A DNA stretch of 64,000 nt. Source: Chondrilla cf. caribensis (lineage: Eukaryota; Porifera; Demospongiae; Chondrillida; Chondrillidae). This document shows positions 25,322 through 37,655 of the stretch, piece by piece; the first letter of the stretch is position 1; each line of letters starts with the position of its first letter. Made by a program: the position numbers and the translations under genes. The notes under the pieces were generated by a model that did not search any database, had not been told where the DNA came from, and was given only the letters and a program-made list of their open reading frames with translations. The DNA is taken from contig OZ026546.1 of assembly GCA_964020155.1 (NCBI GenBank), positions 4,283,900 to 4,347,899 on the forward strand. The letters are read 5' to 3'.

Positions 25322-28300
25322 ATGTTGGCAGCCATAAAATGGATGTTGGTGTTTACAATCTACATATCCTTGGCTCAACTAGCTATAGCCTCAGCACTCA
25401 AAGGCCAAAGTGAGCTATCTATGTATACATTTACATACGTACTTAGTATAATAATATTATATTGAGATAATATTATTCACGGTTAACATATGGGTATATA
25501 TAAATGCATAGGCATGTAGTCATACAACCAGACAGTACTAGTCACAACCAATAGGACTGCATGCTGATATTATGGACATGAGAAAATTGTATCATGCAAA
25601 AACTTGGAATCTTGTACAATAGATAGAAATTTATACCTTTTAAAATGGCTGCATAAGATTACTAGTTCTACGGTAACGGATGCCTAATATATGTACAGTA
25701 CAAGTAGTTAATTCTATTATGAATGATATACATAATATATCATTATGTATCTTCTGTGTGACTCTGTGTGCAGCCACAACAGTGCAATTTGAGACCACAA
25801 ATTTCAGAGTCAATGAGAATGGAGGTTCTGTCGAACTGGTACTTGTTGCAGATCAGACCCACCATAAGGATCAAATTGTTGGATTGGCTGTAACAGACAT
25901 TACAACTAGTAAGAGTAAAATATTCCCATACATGTGATGTGGATGTTAGTGCAAATGTGTGCATATGTAAATATGTAAATTAGCAATTGGGTACTGTGTG
26001 TACAAATGTACAAACAAACCGGGAGAAGTCTTTGTGCCCGCACATACACAAACATGCAGATGTGCATTTGATAGTGCTCTGCATTAGTGTGCATGTGCAT
26101 GTACTCATGTTAAATATGTATTTTTGTGTCTACTGTTGTACATGCGTGTGTGTGTCAGAACTTGAGCTTATAACACTTACTCATGTACTTTTAATACTGC
26201 ATTATTGCTGTATTTTTTCACTCACAGATCCAAACGACTATAACATAACATTCCCATTGGACGTGGTTATACCAGGAGGTAGTAACACGACCAGATTGGT
26301 TGTAGTTATTGTGGATGATGATGTGTATGAACAGACTTTGGAATATTTTACAATTAATCTAACATCCAGCAATCCCGAAGCAACCATTGGAGCCAGAAGT
26401 AGGGCAGAGATCACGATCATTGATGATGATGTTTATACTCTCAGTTTTGAGAGCTTCCCAACCAGAGTGGTTGAAAGTGTTGGCAAGGTAGTGGTTGCTT
26501 TTCAGGTTCAGGTACCAGCCGGTGGTACAGAAATTTCAGAAGAGTATGAAATATTTTTCGACATATTGTTGGAAAATGCTGATTGTAAGATTTATAAGAA
26601 AATATCCAAGGTGTATAGTTGTAGCTTAATTATTCAAGTCGTTCTTTGCTTACTCCTATATATGTACAGATCCTGATGACTTTGGGATACCGGAAGCTAT
26701 AACAGGTATTTATATACATTATATACGAGATTGATTCACTTTTCAACTTTACTTTGAAAAACAATGTGTATGCATGTAGGTTGTGTGTTAATTCATTTCT
26801 CTGTGATGCTGCTTGATAGAGACAACAGTGAGCATTCCAATCACAGATGATGATCTGTTGGAAGACACTGAATCCTTTTACATTGAGTTGCAAGCCACTG
26901 GAATAAGGTTCTCTGCACCAGATCCACAGAGAATAGATATCATCGATAATGACGGTATAATCTTACAAATAATACACTTACAAAATTAATGTGCTCATTC
27001 ATAATTGTTATCAATTAAATATTATAGCTAATAGTTCTCTTTCTATATTTTTACAGTTCATAATGTGTACTTTGAATCCGTTGTCTACAACGTTAGTGAA
27101 TCGAATGGGATTGCATTGATATCACTGATTGCTGACGGAATAAGTCAATTCCCATATTTTGTATTCTTGGAAGTAGATAGCAAAACAGCAAGTATGATGT
27201 GTGTCCGTGTACTTGCGGGTGCATTCACATGTTTGTAAGCGTATACACGCATATATGTAAAATATATGCACATAATATTATGTGTATGTATACATAGTTG
27301 TGTGTAACTCTATTATGTTTGTTAGTGAAGATGACCGTATAACATATGTGTAAATGTGTGTGTGAGGCTGTGTGTGGTAGGTGTGAAAGTGTGCGTGTGT
27401 GTTTGTATTGTTACTTTTAGTTTTTGTGCAAGCATCCACAAGCAATCCAAGCATGTCTGTACAAAGAAAAACTGCATGCTAATGTAAACATTATCAAGGT
27501 CAATTCCCATAATTTGTATTCTTGGAAGTAAATAGCAAACAGCAAGTCAGTATGATGTGTGTCCATGTACTTACGTGTTCATTCACATGTTTGTAAGTAT
27601 GTATACATAGTTGTGTGTAACTATGTGTGTGAGTGAAGATGACCATATAATGTAAGTGTGAATGTGTGTGTGAGGATGTGTGTGGTATAGGTGTGAAAGT
27701 GTGCGTGTGTGTTTGTATTATTACTCTTAGTTTATGAGCAAGCATCCGTAAACATTACCAAAGTCATTCTCAAGATTTCCATCCTATTTACTGCAGATGG
27801 AACTGATAACATTTTACTTGGTAATCCGCTGAGTGTAATGTTCCGACCTGGTTCAAGGAAAGGAATATTGCCAATTAAAATAAACAATGACGACATCTAT
27901 GAAGGGACACAAAGTTTCACCCTTACCATCTCGAGTACGGGACACCAAAGAATTCTTTTTCAATCTGAGAATCGTACCACTGTGAATGTCATTGATGATG
28001 AGGTAGTCTTTGTCAAGTTTAATAAATCTGTCTACACCGCTATGGAGAGTGATGGGAGAGTTGTGATTGGGTTGGACATCATCCTACCACCTGGAGGAAG
28101 CACCATTTTAGTGGCCTTTATGGTTACCATTACAACCATTGACATAACAGCCCAAGGTACGTATATACGTACATGTAATATTTGCATCAAGAATAGCTGT
28201 AACTATTGGATATTAATTTATGCATTCATATAGTTAGTTATACATGCTGCACAATGCCTATGTACTATAGTGGATTCGACCATAATATCAAACTGAATAT

Positions 28301-29917
28301 TGCAAATATCCCATACAACAACCATATCATAATTTATGTATAATCATAATAAGAATATTATTATTAACAATGATAACAATCACAATAAATGCAATAATAA
28401 TTTGTGCATACATAATTTAATAGGCAAATGTAATATTAAGGATATGTGCATAATGTCATGTTATAAGCTTTTTATACATTTCATGAATTTGCACTCATGG
28501 TCTATTGTGTGATGCATTACATTGTGTGTAGTGGAGGCTACACAATCTATCATCTCCATCCCATAGATAACAGTGATTACGTGTTGGAGACTCAACAATT
28601 GCAGTTGGGAACTAGTATGCTGACATCAGAGGTGGTAATCCAAGTTATCGATGATGATGTAATTGAAGCTGATGAGGAGTTTATATTAACGATATCAGAA
28701 ATTACACCAGATGGGATGATCTCTAGCAACAGTTTCAGTGTGAATTTTAAAATTATTGATAATGACGGTACGTTGACTCCACGTTTACATGGATTTTTTT
28801 AAGATGATCATGACATCACAGGCTATTGTATACAGAAGAACCTCTCTACTACAAACCTCTGAATTGTGGAAACCTCTGTAATAAGGACACTATTCTGTGT
28901 CCCAGTGTAGTCCTGTAGAATATAAAATGACCTCTGAATTGAGGAAACCTCTGTATTAAGGACTAAAAGTAGGGTCCAAAAGTGTCCTTAATAGAGAGGT
29001 TCCAGCGTATATGTACATCATGATAAAACTGCGGGACAGGTATATAGTATAAACACACACCTAAATTAATACAATTTTGATGCATTTCCTTTGATGTGAC
29101 TGATGCAATAAATTACGAGCTGCAGTGAGGAACTATTTGCAAATATGTACACTCCCTTCACCCTCTATACTTCTTCACTCGATCTCCCTTCACACGGACA
29201 TATGAGACATAAAGACAGTGAAACATTAACAGATCGCATAACGGTGATAATGAGTATGCTTTTGCGTTCATTGATCTTAGCCACTGCATGAGTAGTTTTA
29301 AATTAGTAGACATGTGCAAAAAACAGTAACTATTCTTTATGACACATGTATAATATTTCATCCTCGCAGTTTGTCCTCTGGACATCATTTTTGTGATTGA
29401 TGATTCCTCAAGCATATCTGGGAACGAGTTCAAGCGTTTGAAGAACTTCCTCAACAAAGTGGTGGACAGTTTGGATATTGGAGAGGATCGTGTGAGGGTG
29501 GGAGTCATCAAGTATGCCAAGGGTGTCAAGGACGAGATAAGGCTGGATGACTTCACCACTAAGGTATCTCTCAAGAGAGCCATCACAAGAATCAAGCATG
29601 AAAGAGGAGGGACCCGAACAGGAAGAGCTATCAGTCGTATGGTTAAAGCATTTCAGGGGGGATTTGGTGGGAGGAGTGATGCAGATAAAATTGGGATAGT
29701 CATCACAGATGGAAAATCAAAAGACAGTGTAGCAGGACCCGTAAGAAAAGCTGGAAGGAAAGGAATCACTCTGTATGGCATTGGGATAGGAAGGAGCATT
29801 GATCGCAGTGAAATACGAAGCATCACAGAAGGTGACACTAGCCGTACTTTCTTCTTCACCCATTTCACTATCCTCAACAGAGTCACTCGGGAGCTGACTG
29901 TCGCCTTGAGCTGCTAG
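25322..29917 (+). CDS. Gene D: diverged Calx-beta/VWA paralogue
   Basis: The nine predicted exons are 25322-25409, 25774-25908, 26228-26584, 26670-26705, 26820-26954, 27057-27191, 27797-28156, 28567-28767 and 29370-29917. They total 1,995 nt, or 664 aa, and all introns are phase 1. The ATG at 25322 opens a signal peptide (MLAAIKWMLVFTIYISL...). Four Calx-beta domains follow, with clear C-half cores such as VVIVDDDVYEQTLEYF and acidic IIDDDV and IDNDG ends. The Calx-beta part is far from A-C, roughly half identical, yet exon lengths are kept (135, 357, 36, 135, 135, 360, 201, 548). The VWA exon is nearly identical to A-C for its first ~145 residues and then diverges (SITEGDTSRTFFFTH). There is no Sushi exon. 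Confidence 0.87.
27144..27745 (+). repeat. Tandem duplication with a dead exon copy in gene D intron 6
   Basis: The end of exon 6 and the following intron (27,144-27,436) are repeated at 27,499-27,745. The second copy carries the last ~43 nt of exon 6 (27,501-27,543) with one A missing from GCAAAACAGC, which shifts the frame, and the donor is altered. It is therefore an exon relic, not an alternative exon. Confidence 0.75.
28838..29002. mobile_element. MITE-like element in the last intron of gene D
   Basis: The ends are inverted: GAACCTCTCTA at 28,838-28,848 and TAGAGAGGTTC at 28,992-29,002. The internal ACCTCTGAATTG motif is repeated at about 28,855 and 28,930. It is about 165 bp with no coding capacity, so it is probably a non-autonomous DNA transposon. 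Confidence 0.6.
29370..29917 (+). CDS. VWA domain, terminal exon of gene D
   Basis: A 548-nt exon carries the full MIDAS (DDSSS, GGTRTG, VITDG). It shares KRLKNFLN with gene A, where B and C have KLLKKFLI. The last ~40 residues are clearly different from A-C, whereas the first part is almost identical. Confidence 0.92.
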
Positions 29918-31819
29918 AATCAAGGTCCTCACGTACATAATAATATATATAACATCCACAGATTGTAGCAATCTGGTGCACTAATATATATCAAAGATAT
30001 TCTTATGCTTAAAGATGCATTATCCCTCAAGAAAATTATTATTATAACTAACCTCTACTCTATAACTACCAGTCTTATAGAAAGGAGGCTTTATATACAA
30101 TAATATACTAGACACATTCAAAATACTATGTGTTATTGCACTGTCTTGTATAATATTGTTACATATATTTATTATATAATATCTCAAAGTTGTGATTAGT
30201 AGTCATTTTAACTTGGTAATGAATATAAAATACAAAGTGGTCATTATCCAAGATTAATATCAATAAACAAAAACAAGTTCAAGGGTATATTACTGTTAAA
30301 TGTAAACAATGGATATATACGTATAATGAACAAATATGACATATAAACACTATTAAGTGTCAAAAGTTAGGTTGACAGTGTGTTGGTCATCTGTATATAA
30401 AGTAAGTAGTATTTAGCATTAAAATATCATTACACAATGCAGTGTGCGGGATTATAAAATGAATTAAAAAGTTGGAGTCCATTGGAAAAATGAACGATGT
30501 CATACACTTCAATGTTGGTTGCAGGGACATCTATTATACAGAAACAGCAGTCCATTTTCATGCATACACATTTGTATTAAACTACATGTTAGTCATACAA
30601 TGGCAAAGAGAATGCTTCACAAGATAATCATACACATACAGAATAGCTGGAAGTATTGGCAGGATTATATTATGGCAAATAGGTGATTTTTTAATCTGCT
30701 GAATTATGCCTCAGAAATGCATAGCCTTATGACGCGATCCTTTCTCATTCAAGCGTATCATATTCATAGGCTACGATTGTAATTATAACCCAGGGAAGGC
30801 AAACCATCGAAATAAAAACTGCCAAAGTTTAATTTTATCCAAAATCACCAAATATTCTTCTTGCCAATATTTCCAGCTGTCATATTATATGCTTATTCAC
30901 ATATGTACATGATCAGTTATTCACAAGCTTAATATATAGCACATTTGCTCATTCACATAATATTTTGGTTATTATTGCTCATTCACGAACATGCTGTATG
31001 TAAAAGAGCTTATATCATTGCTCATTCACAATTTTTATCCAATCACACATGTACATGGTTGCTACTTTACAAACAGTATGCATATGACTGCTCATAATAT
31101 TTATGTACATGCTTGCTCATGTGCACTTTACTAACAGATAACGTGTAGGGTAGGTTTATTGCACAATAAGCCTGTGCAAGGCCTAAGGTTGACAAATTGT
31201 ATCACTGGAATTACATTCGTTATTCCGTAATTCCAGTGATACAATTTGTCAACCTTAGGCCTTGCACAGGCTTATTGTGCAATAAACCTACCCTACCATC
31301 AGAGCGCACAGTCACGCCTTGACTGTAAGCCTCCCTCGTCCTCTCTTATCATGAAGACCACAAGTGTTCACTTGTGTGTCGGAATGATAAGATGAGGGCA
31401 GTCATCCAAATGATGTACAGGGTGTACCACACTGAGGAGCTCAAATAAGAGCGAAACAGCTGTCTGTGGTTCCCATTTTTTTGAGGATTTGGATGACTGG
31501 GAGGTAATCACTGGTTGCCATCAAAATCGGACTTCGGTCTCCCAGCTGATAGAGACTTCGGTCTATTTTCAGCTGATTCGGCGTAATTCCAGTGATACAA
31601 TTTGTCAGATAACGTGTACACTAGTTTTTGAAGTCAATGGCTAGAGTCTCAAGCATGTGTGTACTGTAAGCACACAGTAATCCATTAATAGGAAATAGGA
31701 AATGATTTCAATCTAAAATTATTCATGTGTGAAGTGAGAATAGCAGAATCATGACATTGCAATAAATGCCAACACAACTAAGCAATTTCAAAGCAAACTC
31801 AGCAAAAATCTCACCAATT
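29918..31819. other. Intergenic D-E (convergent 3' ends)
   Basis: Genes D (plus) and E (minus) converge here. The stretch is AT-rich with no recognised gene. It contains the foldback element at 31,135-31,618 and CTCATTCACA-like motifs scattered over 30,890-31,030. Confidence 0.6.
31135..31618. mobile_element. Foldback-type element with a perfect 70-bp inverted repeat
   Basis: Arms 31,145-31,214 and 31,227-31,296 are perfect reverse complements of 70 bp separated by a 12-bp loop. A third partial copy of the arm (GTAATTCCAGTGATACAATT and onward) stands at 31,583-31,606. The whole is flanked by the direct repeat CAGATAACGTGTA at 31,135-31,147 and 31,606-31,618, which looks like a target-site duplication. 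No transposase ORF is seen. Confidence 0.7.
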
Positions 31820-34800
31820 TCATTCTTCGATTCCTGTCCGAGTTGAACTATATGATTGATTACTAGCATCTGATAGCCAAGTACTGTTGCGGTCTGTTAC
31901 CGCATGAGAATTTGAAGATGGAACAGGAACTGGTGGTTGAGATGCAGACGATAATGTCGGTGGTGTCTTTGGTGCGGGGGATGACGGTAGTGGCGGTGGT
32001 GTTTTTGGTGGTGGACATGATGGTAGTGGTGGTGGCGAAAATGCTTGAGGTGGTAATAGCCCATCTGTGCTATATGACCCTGAGAATACACGCATCGGTT
32101 GGGAATATTCACAAGGACTCTGGTGTTGTGTGTTAACCAACACTTCCGCATACAAGGGTGCATTGGATTCCACAGTTCTTTTAGGCTTCCTTTTTTGGTG
32201 CCGCACTTTTCGAGGTGCACGCGAGGAGGCTGAATTCGTCACCTTCCTGTACCCAGCGTCTACTACAGGGGTGTGGGCTATTGAATTGCTGTCGGACTTG
32301 AGCAACTGCTGCTGCAATGCCGCAGGACTGTCTGTGCATTCGAATACTACATCTGCCACTGTGTCATACTCTGGGATACCGGCATAACTGGCAGTATTGG
32401 AGGGCTCTGCAATTTCCTTGCCCTGAAGGACAAGAAATATGCATGGTTATCAATTTAGGCTCCTGCACACCCCACTTTTGTCTTTGTATATTAATATTAT
32501 TTTATATAATTATAATATATTTTATATTATACAGGTATATCCATGTGTATAATAATATTATTTTTTACAAATCTGTTGTGCAGAACTAATACATGAAACA
32601 TACTGCATACAGAAAACGTGTTACGTATATGAAGTATGCATACATGTAGACTATGTGTTGCTTGTCAAAACTACTCTTAGAATCTGTGTCAAATCTATTG
32701 CAGAGGGTATGGAGCTATAGCATGTCACAGCCAATAACCCAGGCCACAAACACTACATGGCTATGGCTAGAAAGCTCTACTTGCAGGCATACGACACATG
32801 TGGTGGTCACAATGCTAGCTGTGGTCTCCACTGTAGCTGTAACTAACTGAAAGCGGTGGTGTCTTGGTCCCTGATCTCCTCTTCCTGCACGGAAGGACAG
32901 AAGGGGTAAAGAAATGACAGTAGTGGATGCGAGGAGTGGAAATCAAGGATAAACATGTGGGTTAAGTGATGAATGTAAGAAATGATCAAAAAAATAGTTT
33001 AAACTGATAATAATGGAAGAAACCAAGCAATAGATCCACATAAATGGATAGCTTGTTACATTTATAAGAATAGAGACAGAAGTCATAAATTATCAAATGG
33101 ACCACAATGCCAGATATAAAGAACTGCAAAACATTGTAGGATTAATTATATGTATCAGTTTTTTTTATAGCGCTACATCACAGCTGTACTCACTTCTATG
33201 GTTTAGCATGGACACACACTTTTCTCATTTAGGCAATTATATTACAACCAATGTCACTGGACAAGGATTGTAAATGATATGGGTACCGTACATCCACATA
33301 AGATACACAAAAGCAAATTTGGTCTGGCTTGATCAGTGCATTTTGACAACACAATCAAACTTTTGTATGCACAAGAGGATTTAGAAAATTGTAATTACTC
33401 AATAAGTAATAAAAGCACTCATTTATTTAATCATTACAGATTACACCTTATGGTACACTATGTAAACTTTGGCTTACTTTGCAATACAAATCAATAGGCT
33501 GACTATGGCACAGATACACACAGTGAGCAGTACGACAGCTGCAACCACAGCAATGACAATGATCACTGTTCTTGACAGAAGTGGGGATTGATCTGAAATG
33601 TCATCTGGAAAGGAAATTATATTGACAATGTGTTAATCAATTTGGTAATTGAAACTTCAATTGAGATAAGATTTGATTCAATACTTAAGTTAATTGAAAT
33701 TTCCATTGTGTGTGGGTTTGATAAGTTGAAACTTGAAATGTTTTCAAATGGATGGACATTATTATGGGTTCAAACCCACACCATGCGCCCAGACACAACA
33801 GTTGTCTATAGCAGCAGTTAGTACATGTACACATGCATGGTGGTGTGTATACTCTACTGGCATTATTGTATACAGTGTTCAACACGTACGCGAACGTACC
33901 TGGGTTTGTACCATTAGTTGAATTATCTGAGGATGTAGAAATTAGGCAATATATCATATTACAGTTAACGTGGCTTATAATAATGTACTTATGACTGTAG
34001 TATAAACTCAACTAGTGTTACCCATAAATTTTCATTGTCTCCTACTCCACAAGACCAAATAGTACAATACATTGTAATCCTATTAGGAGTTGTTCATACA
34101 TATGTATGTATATACACACTTGCAATACCCATTATATCATTCAACCTACTACTGGTCATCCTATGCATGCAATAAAAACGGTATAATCATGTGCCATATG
34201 GATCATGCATACATGTTAGCATGTAGCTGAAAATGTTAAGAACTGAATGGACCAAGAGTAACACCGTATGACTATATTCTAAGATTACCTGGAGATGGAG
34301 ATATTATGCTGTAATGGCAATTCTCGGAACAACCAGCCTCAGTGCAAGTACTGACAGAGATAAGGAAGCTAGCCGACGCATTTGTACCATTGGTTAGGAT
34401 CATGACATCAGCTGATGATAATTCATATTGGTTGTTTCCCGTGGACTCCTTGATGCTATCAGTTGTGGAGTTGATCACTACAGTGTACGTGGGTGGGAAT
34501 AGTCCTCTGTATTCCTCCCATGTGACTACATAACCTGAATCTTTCTCTATAGCACTGATTTTACCAGGACATTGAGGTACGCCTGCAAAAACATACGTGG
34601 CATCGAAATAAGCACATTGCATTGTGAAGTGACAGGTAACTGTAAAGTCTTTAGCACCCACCTTCGACGAGGATATGGATAGGGGTGCTTGTTACGATCA
34701 ATGTATTTTCAACTTCTTGGCTAGGAACACCGCATAGAATGATTGAATCATTGTCACTTATTTGCAGGTTGTTGACACGGACATAAGATGGGTTGTTCTG

Positions 34801-35481
34801 ACTCAAATCCTGCTCATCAGAAGGAATTCTACTAAACTTCTTGCTTCTATCCAAGGCGTGGTCTGTTATTCCTCTACTACTGGAATAGTTTCCTACAGTG
34901 ACATTCCAATGTAGTGTCAAACTGGGTATATACCGACCCAGACTAGCATTGCAACTTAAAGTAATGCTTTCTGAGACAGGGACCACGTAATATATTCCAC
35001 CTTCGCGACCAGGGACGTAGTAGCTGTCATCAATTGCTGTGAGAATCACTATGAAGAGATGCAAGAACAGATGGAGTTTTCTAATGGTATGGTCTGCATG
35101 ACTTGTTGCAAATTAAAGTATTAGGGTGAGGTGAAATCGAGCAATTCCGATGATGGTCAGGGTGTAATCCAGGAAACTTGCGTGTGAAAAAGGTTATTTA
35201 TCCCAAATTCTGAGCACGCAAGGACAATAGTATGCCGGGTAACCCATACATAGATAGAAAATTCCTATAGCTAGAAGACATCAAAGTCAGCTATTGCAAC
35301 TTTCTTCCCGCTGGTTAATCATCGCTGTATATAGCGATTATCGGATTACCGTCACCATTTCACTTCATTTCCTTCCCGATCTAGGCCTATTGTGCGATTT
35401 GCCGTACCTGTTTCACTCGCACCTTCCACAGTCGACGCTATCGCCAGAAAAGATAGTCCACAGAATACAGCACGTACCCAT
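31820..35481 (-). CDS. Gene E: Ig / FN3 type I receptor with proline-rich, tyrosine-motif tail
   Basis: Exons on the minus strand are 35481-35408 (signal, uncertain), 35036-34662, 34582-34289, 33926-33900, 33604-33478, 32885-32849 and 32422-31820 (TGA). The product is about 511 aa if the start below is right. Order: signal peptide; Ig-like domain (LSC...LHW...DNDSIILCG, two Cys and Trp); FN3-like domain (VVTWEEYRGLFPPTYTV, extra Cys pairs); a 9-residue linker from a 27-nt exon; a transmembrane helix (TVIIVIAVVAAVVLL...); a basic stop-transfer; and a ~210-aa tail. The tail has YxxI/V motifs (SYAGI, EYDTV, LYAEV), a YxxP motif (EYSQP) and repeated PPPLP-type SH3-ligand segments. It is probably a cell-surface signalling receptor of the Ig superfamily (inference). 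Start problem: the signal frame (RAVFCGLSFLAIAS...) has no in-frame ATG. An ATG at 35481 is one base out of frame next to GGG, so there is either a frameshift or assembly error, or an upstream start exon. Confidence 0.75.
33900..33926 (-). CDS. 27-nt microexon of gene E
   Basis: An acceptor (CTACATCCTCAG) and donor (GTACGT) enclose 27 nt in phase 1 that encode DNSTNGTNP between the FN3 and transmembrane exons. It has two N-glycosylation sequons. Paralogue F has no matching exon. It could be skipped without a frameshift. Confidence 0.55.
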
Positions 35482-37655
35482 ATTGGATCTGGTAGTTTTG
35501 ATGAGACGTCGGTACCAAACCTTGGAAAAGGAGGAGAAAAAGTAAATTAAAATACATTGAATAACAATCTCGAACCGTGAGTAATCTTCAAAATTAGATT
35601 ATGAATCTTTCGACAGGGTGGACTCGAATCGGAAATTAACATGAATAAGCCTTTATGGAAATAGTTCGATAGGTTCGGATTCTGAATTATTACCTGAAAT
35701 ATTCGCAGTCAACACACAACATAAAATTATCAGACGATACAGAGCCAAATATTCGTAATCAAAATAAAACATAAGATTCGGATCGTTTATAACAGACAAC
35801 GTGTTCTACCTTCTCGACATCTTTAGGCTATGCTCCACTGGATCGTGTGAGAGTGCCCTCGAATTCCAATTAAGGTCAGCGGCAGTTCAAATATATATAG
35901 ATCCTCCAAAAGGCGTGTTATTGCTCGATTCGGAAGGTTCGCACCATTGGCCGTAGCTTTCCTACACGACGTACGGCTTGTGTAACCATAGATCGCTCTA
36001 TATGGTGTAACATCAGTTCCGCTCTTTGTGACGTACTTTGTCGATAACAGCTGCTCGGCATAGCCAGCTGCAGGCGGGGTTAGAGATCATAAAAGATAAT
36101 CATAACATGGTCTGTAATAATAATAATATTATTGTTGTCGACATATTAGAGGCTGAGGTCTGGTCTGGATACGCGAGACTACTCCAAATATTATCATACA
36201 AAATATGACGTAGACAGCTATAATATATCTATGATCTATCTTGTGGGCTAAACCCTGCATAATATTACATAGTCAACTTCGCCAGCAATGCAGACATGCC
36301 GAGATTATTGATATGCAACCAATTCCACTATTAAGAAATTAGCTGAGTGCATGCACTTGTGCATGTATACACAGCCTACAGTCATCTGTTTTTTAAATGA
36401 TGGATATATGTATGCATGTATGTATAATATGTAGTTATGTTGCCACTATCCCTAGTTATAGCTACATTTGTGAAATGCATAATAGATGTACATACAATGT
36501 CATGTAAATAAAATACAGGAATAACATCCTGTACGTGATTAGTCTATACATGTACATGCACTTAGACGTATTACAGAATATAGTTTGTCTTTTCAGTAAC
36601 GGAAATTCCAAATCTAGGGAGTACGTATTAATACTAGTGCTGTATAGATCCACAATGATCAAATTCAATAATACCATTGTACATAATATAATATGAACCT
36701 TTTATGAACAGTATATTTATCTATCATGATAATACCATGTGTACAAGGTGGACATGCTAACACTGGCATATTAAATATGTATGTACATATTTATTACAAT
36801 GTCATCATTTTCAAAATCAGATATAACACTACAATAACATGTAGTTGCAAATGAGTCTAGAGTAGGTGATGCCATACAGCTGAAAAGAATAAAACCATAT
36901 TATACACAAACCATGCACCTAAAAAGTGTGAATGCAATAATCAAATGCAAGTACGTATATGTGAAAAGTGATTGATAGCTACAATCTACTAACTGAAAAT
37001 TTGATTACAGTTCCCGCTAGCATATTATATTTACCTGTACAAAAGGAAGGGGCACAAAATCGTGTAGGTTATGATACATTGAGAACCATCGCATGTGTGG
37101 ATGATCTTACAAAACAATGCTACTGTAATGTCTGTACTACAGCGCAAATAATGGGGCTTCTACGTAGAATGGTGTGCACCACAATACCAGTACAGTTCAT
37201 CATCTTAATCCATTGCACTTGATTTGCAAACTTGTGGTGGATTACATAGGTTCCCTATATACGTACCTACAAAGATGTGTTGAGTGTTGTTGAGCTACGT
37301 ACATACTGATATTTGTTCTTATTCAAATGATATCACTATTGGAAAGGTACCTGCATGACATCCCTACATTTAGTACAGGTGTGTAGGGTGAATGAGTACA
37401 TGCTTACTATTGAGGTCATGTCATGAATGCACAACAACCCGAAATTGGTCATGGCATGATGCATACAGTGGAATGAAAAGGCAGTACAAAGATCCTAAAC
37501 AGCAGTCATGCGAGAAATGACACACAGTGACAACCATGAGACCCTTCCACGTGAAACCACTGGATGCAAGGTCTACACTAGCAGTTCCAACCGTATGCAT
37601 TTCACACTTACTGCTTCATGGATGTCAACCTACAGTAAGGGGTTGGATGATGAGA
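35482..37655. other. Intergenic E-F, probable promoter/5' region of gene E
   Basis: Sequence at 35,820-36,080 is richer in CpG than its surroundings and lies upstream of gene E, as expected for a promoter or 5' untranslated exon. No core motif is certain. The rest is AT-rich without a recognised gene. Confidence 0.35.

Noticed and set aside
32067..32387. Plus-strand ORF across 32.1-32.4 kb
   Set aside because: It is antisense to the proline-rich last exon of gene E, whose frame, splice sites and stop codon are coherent.
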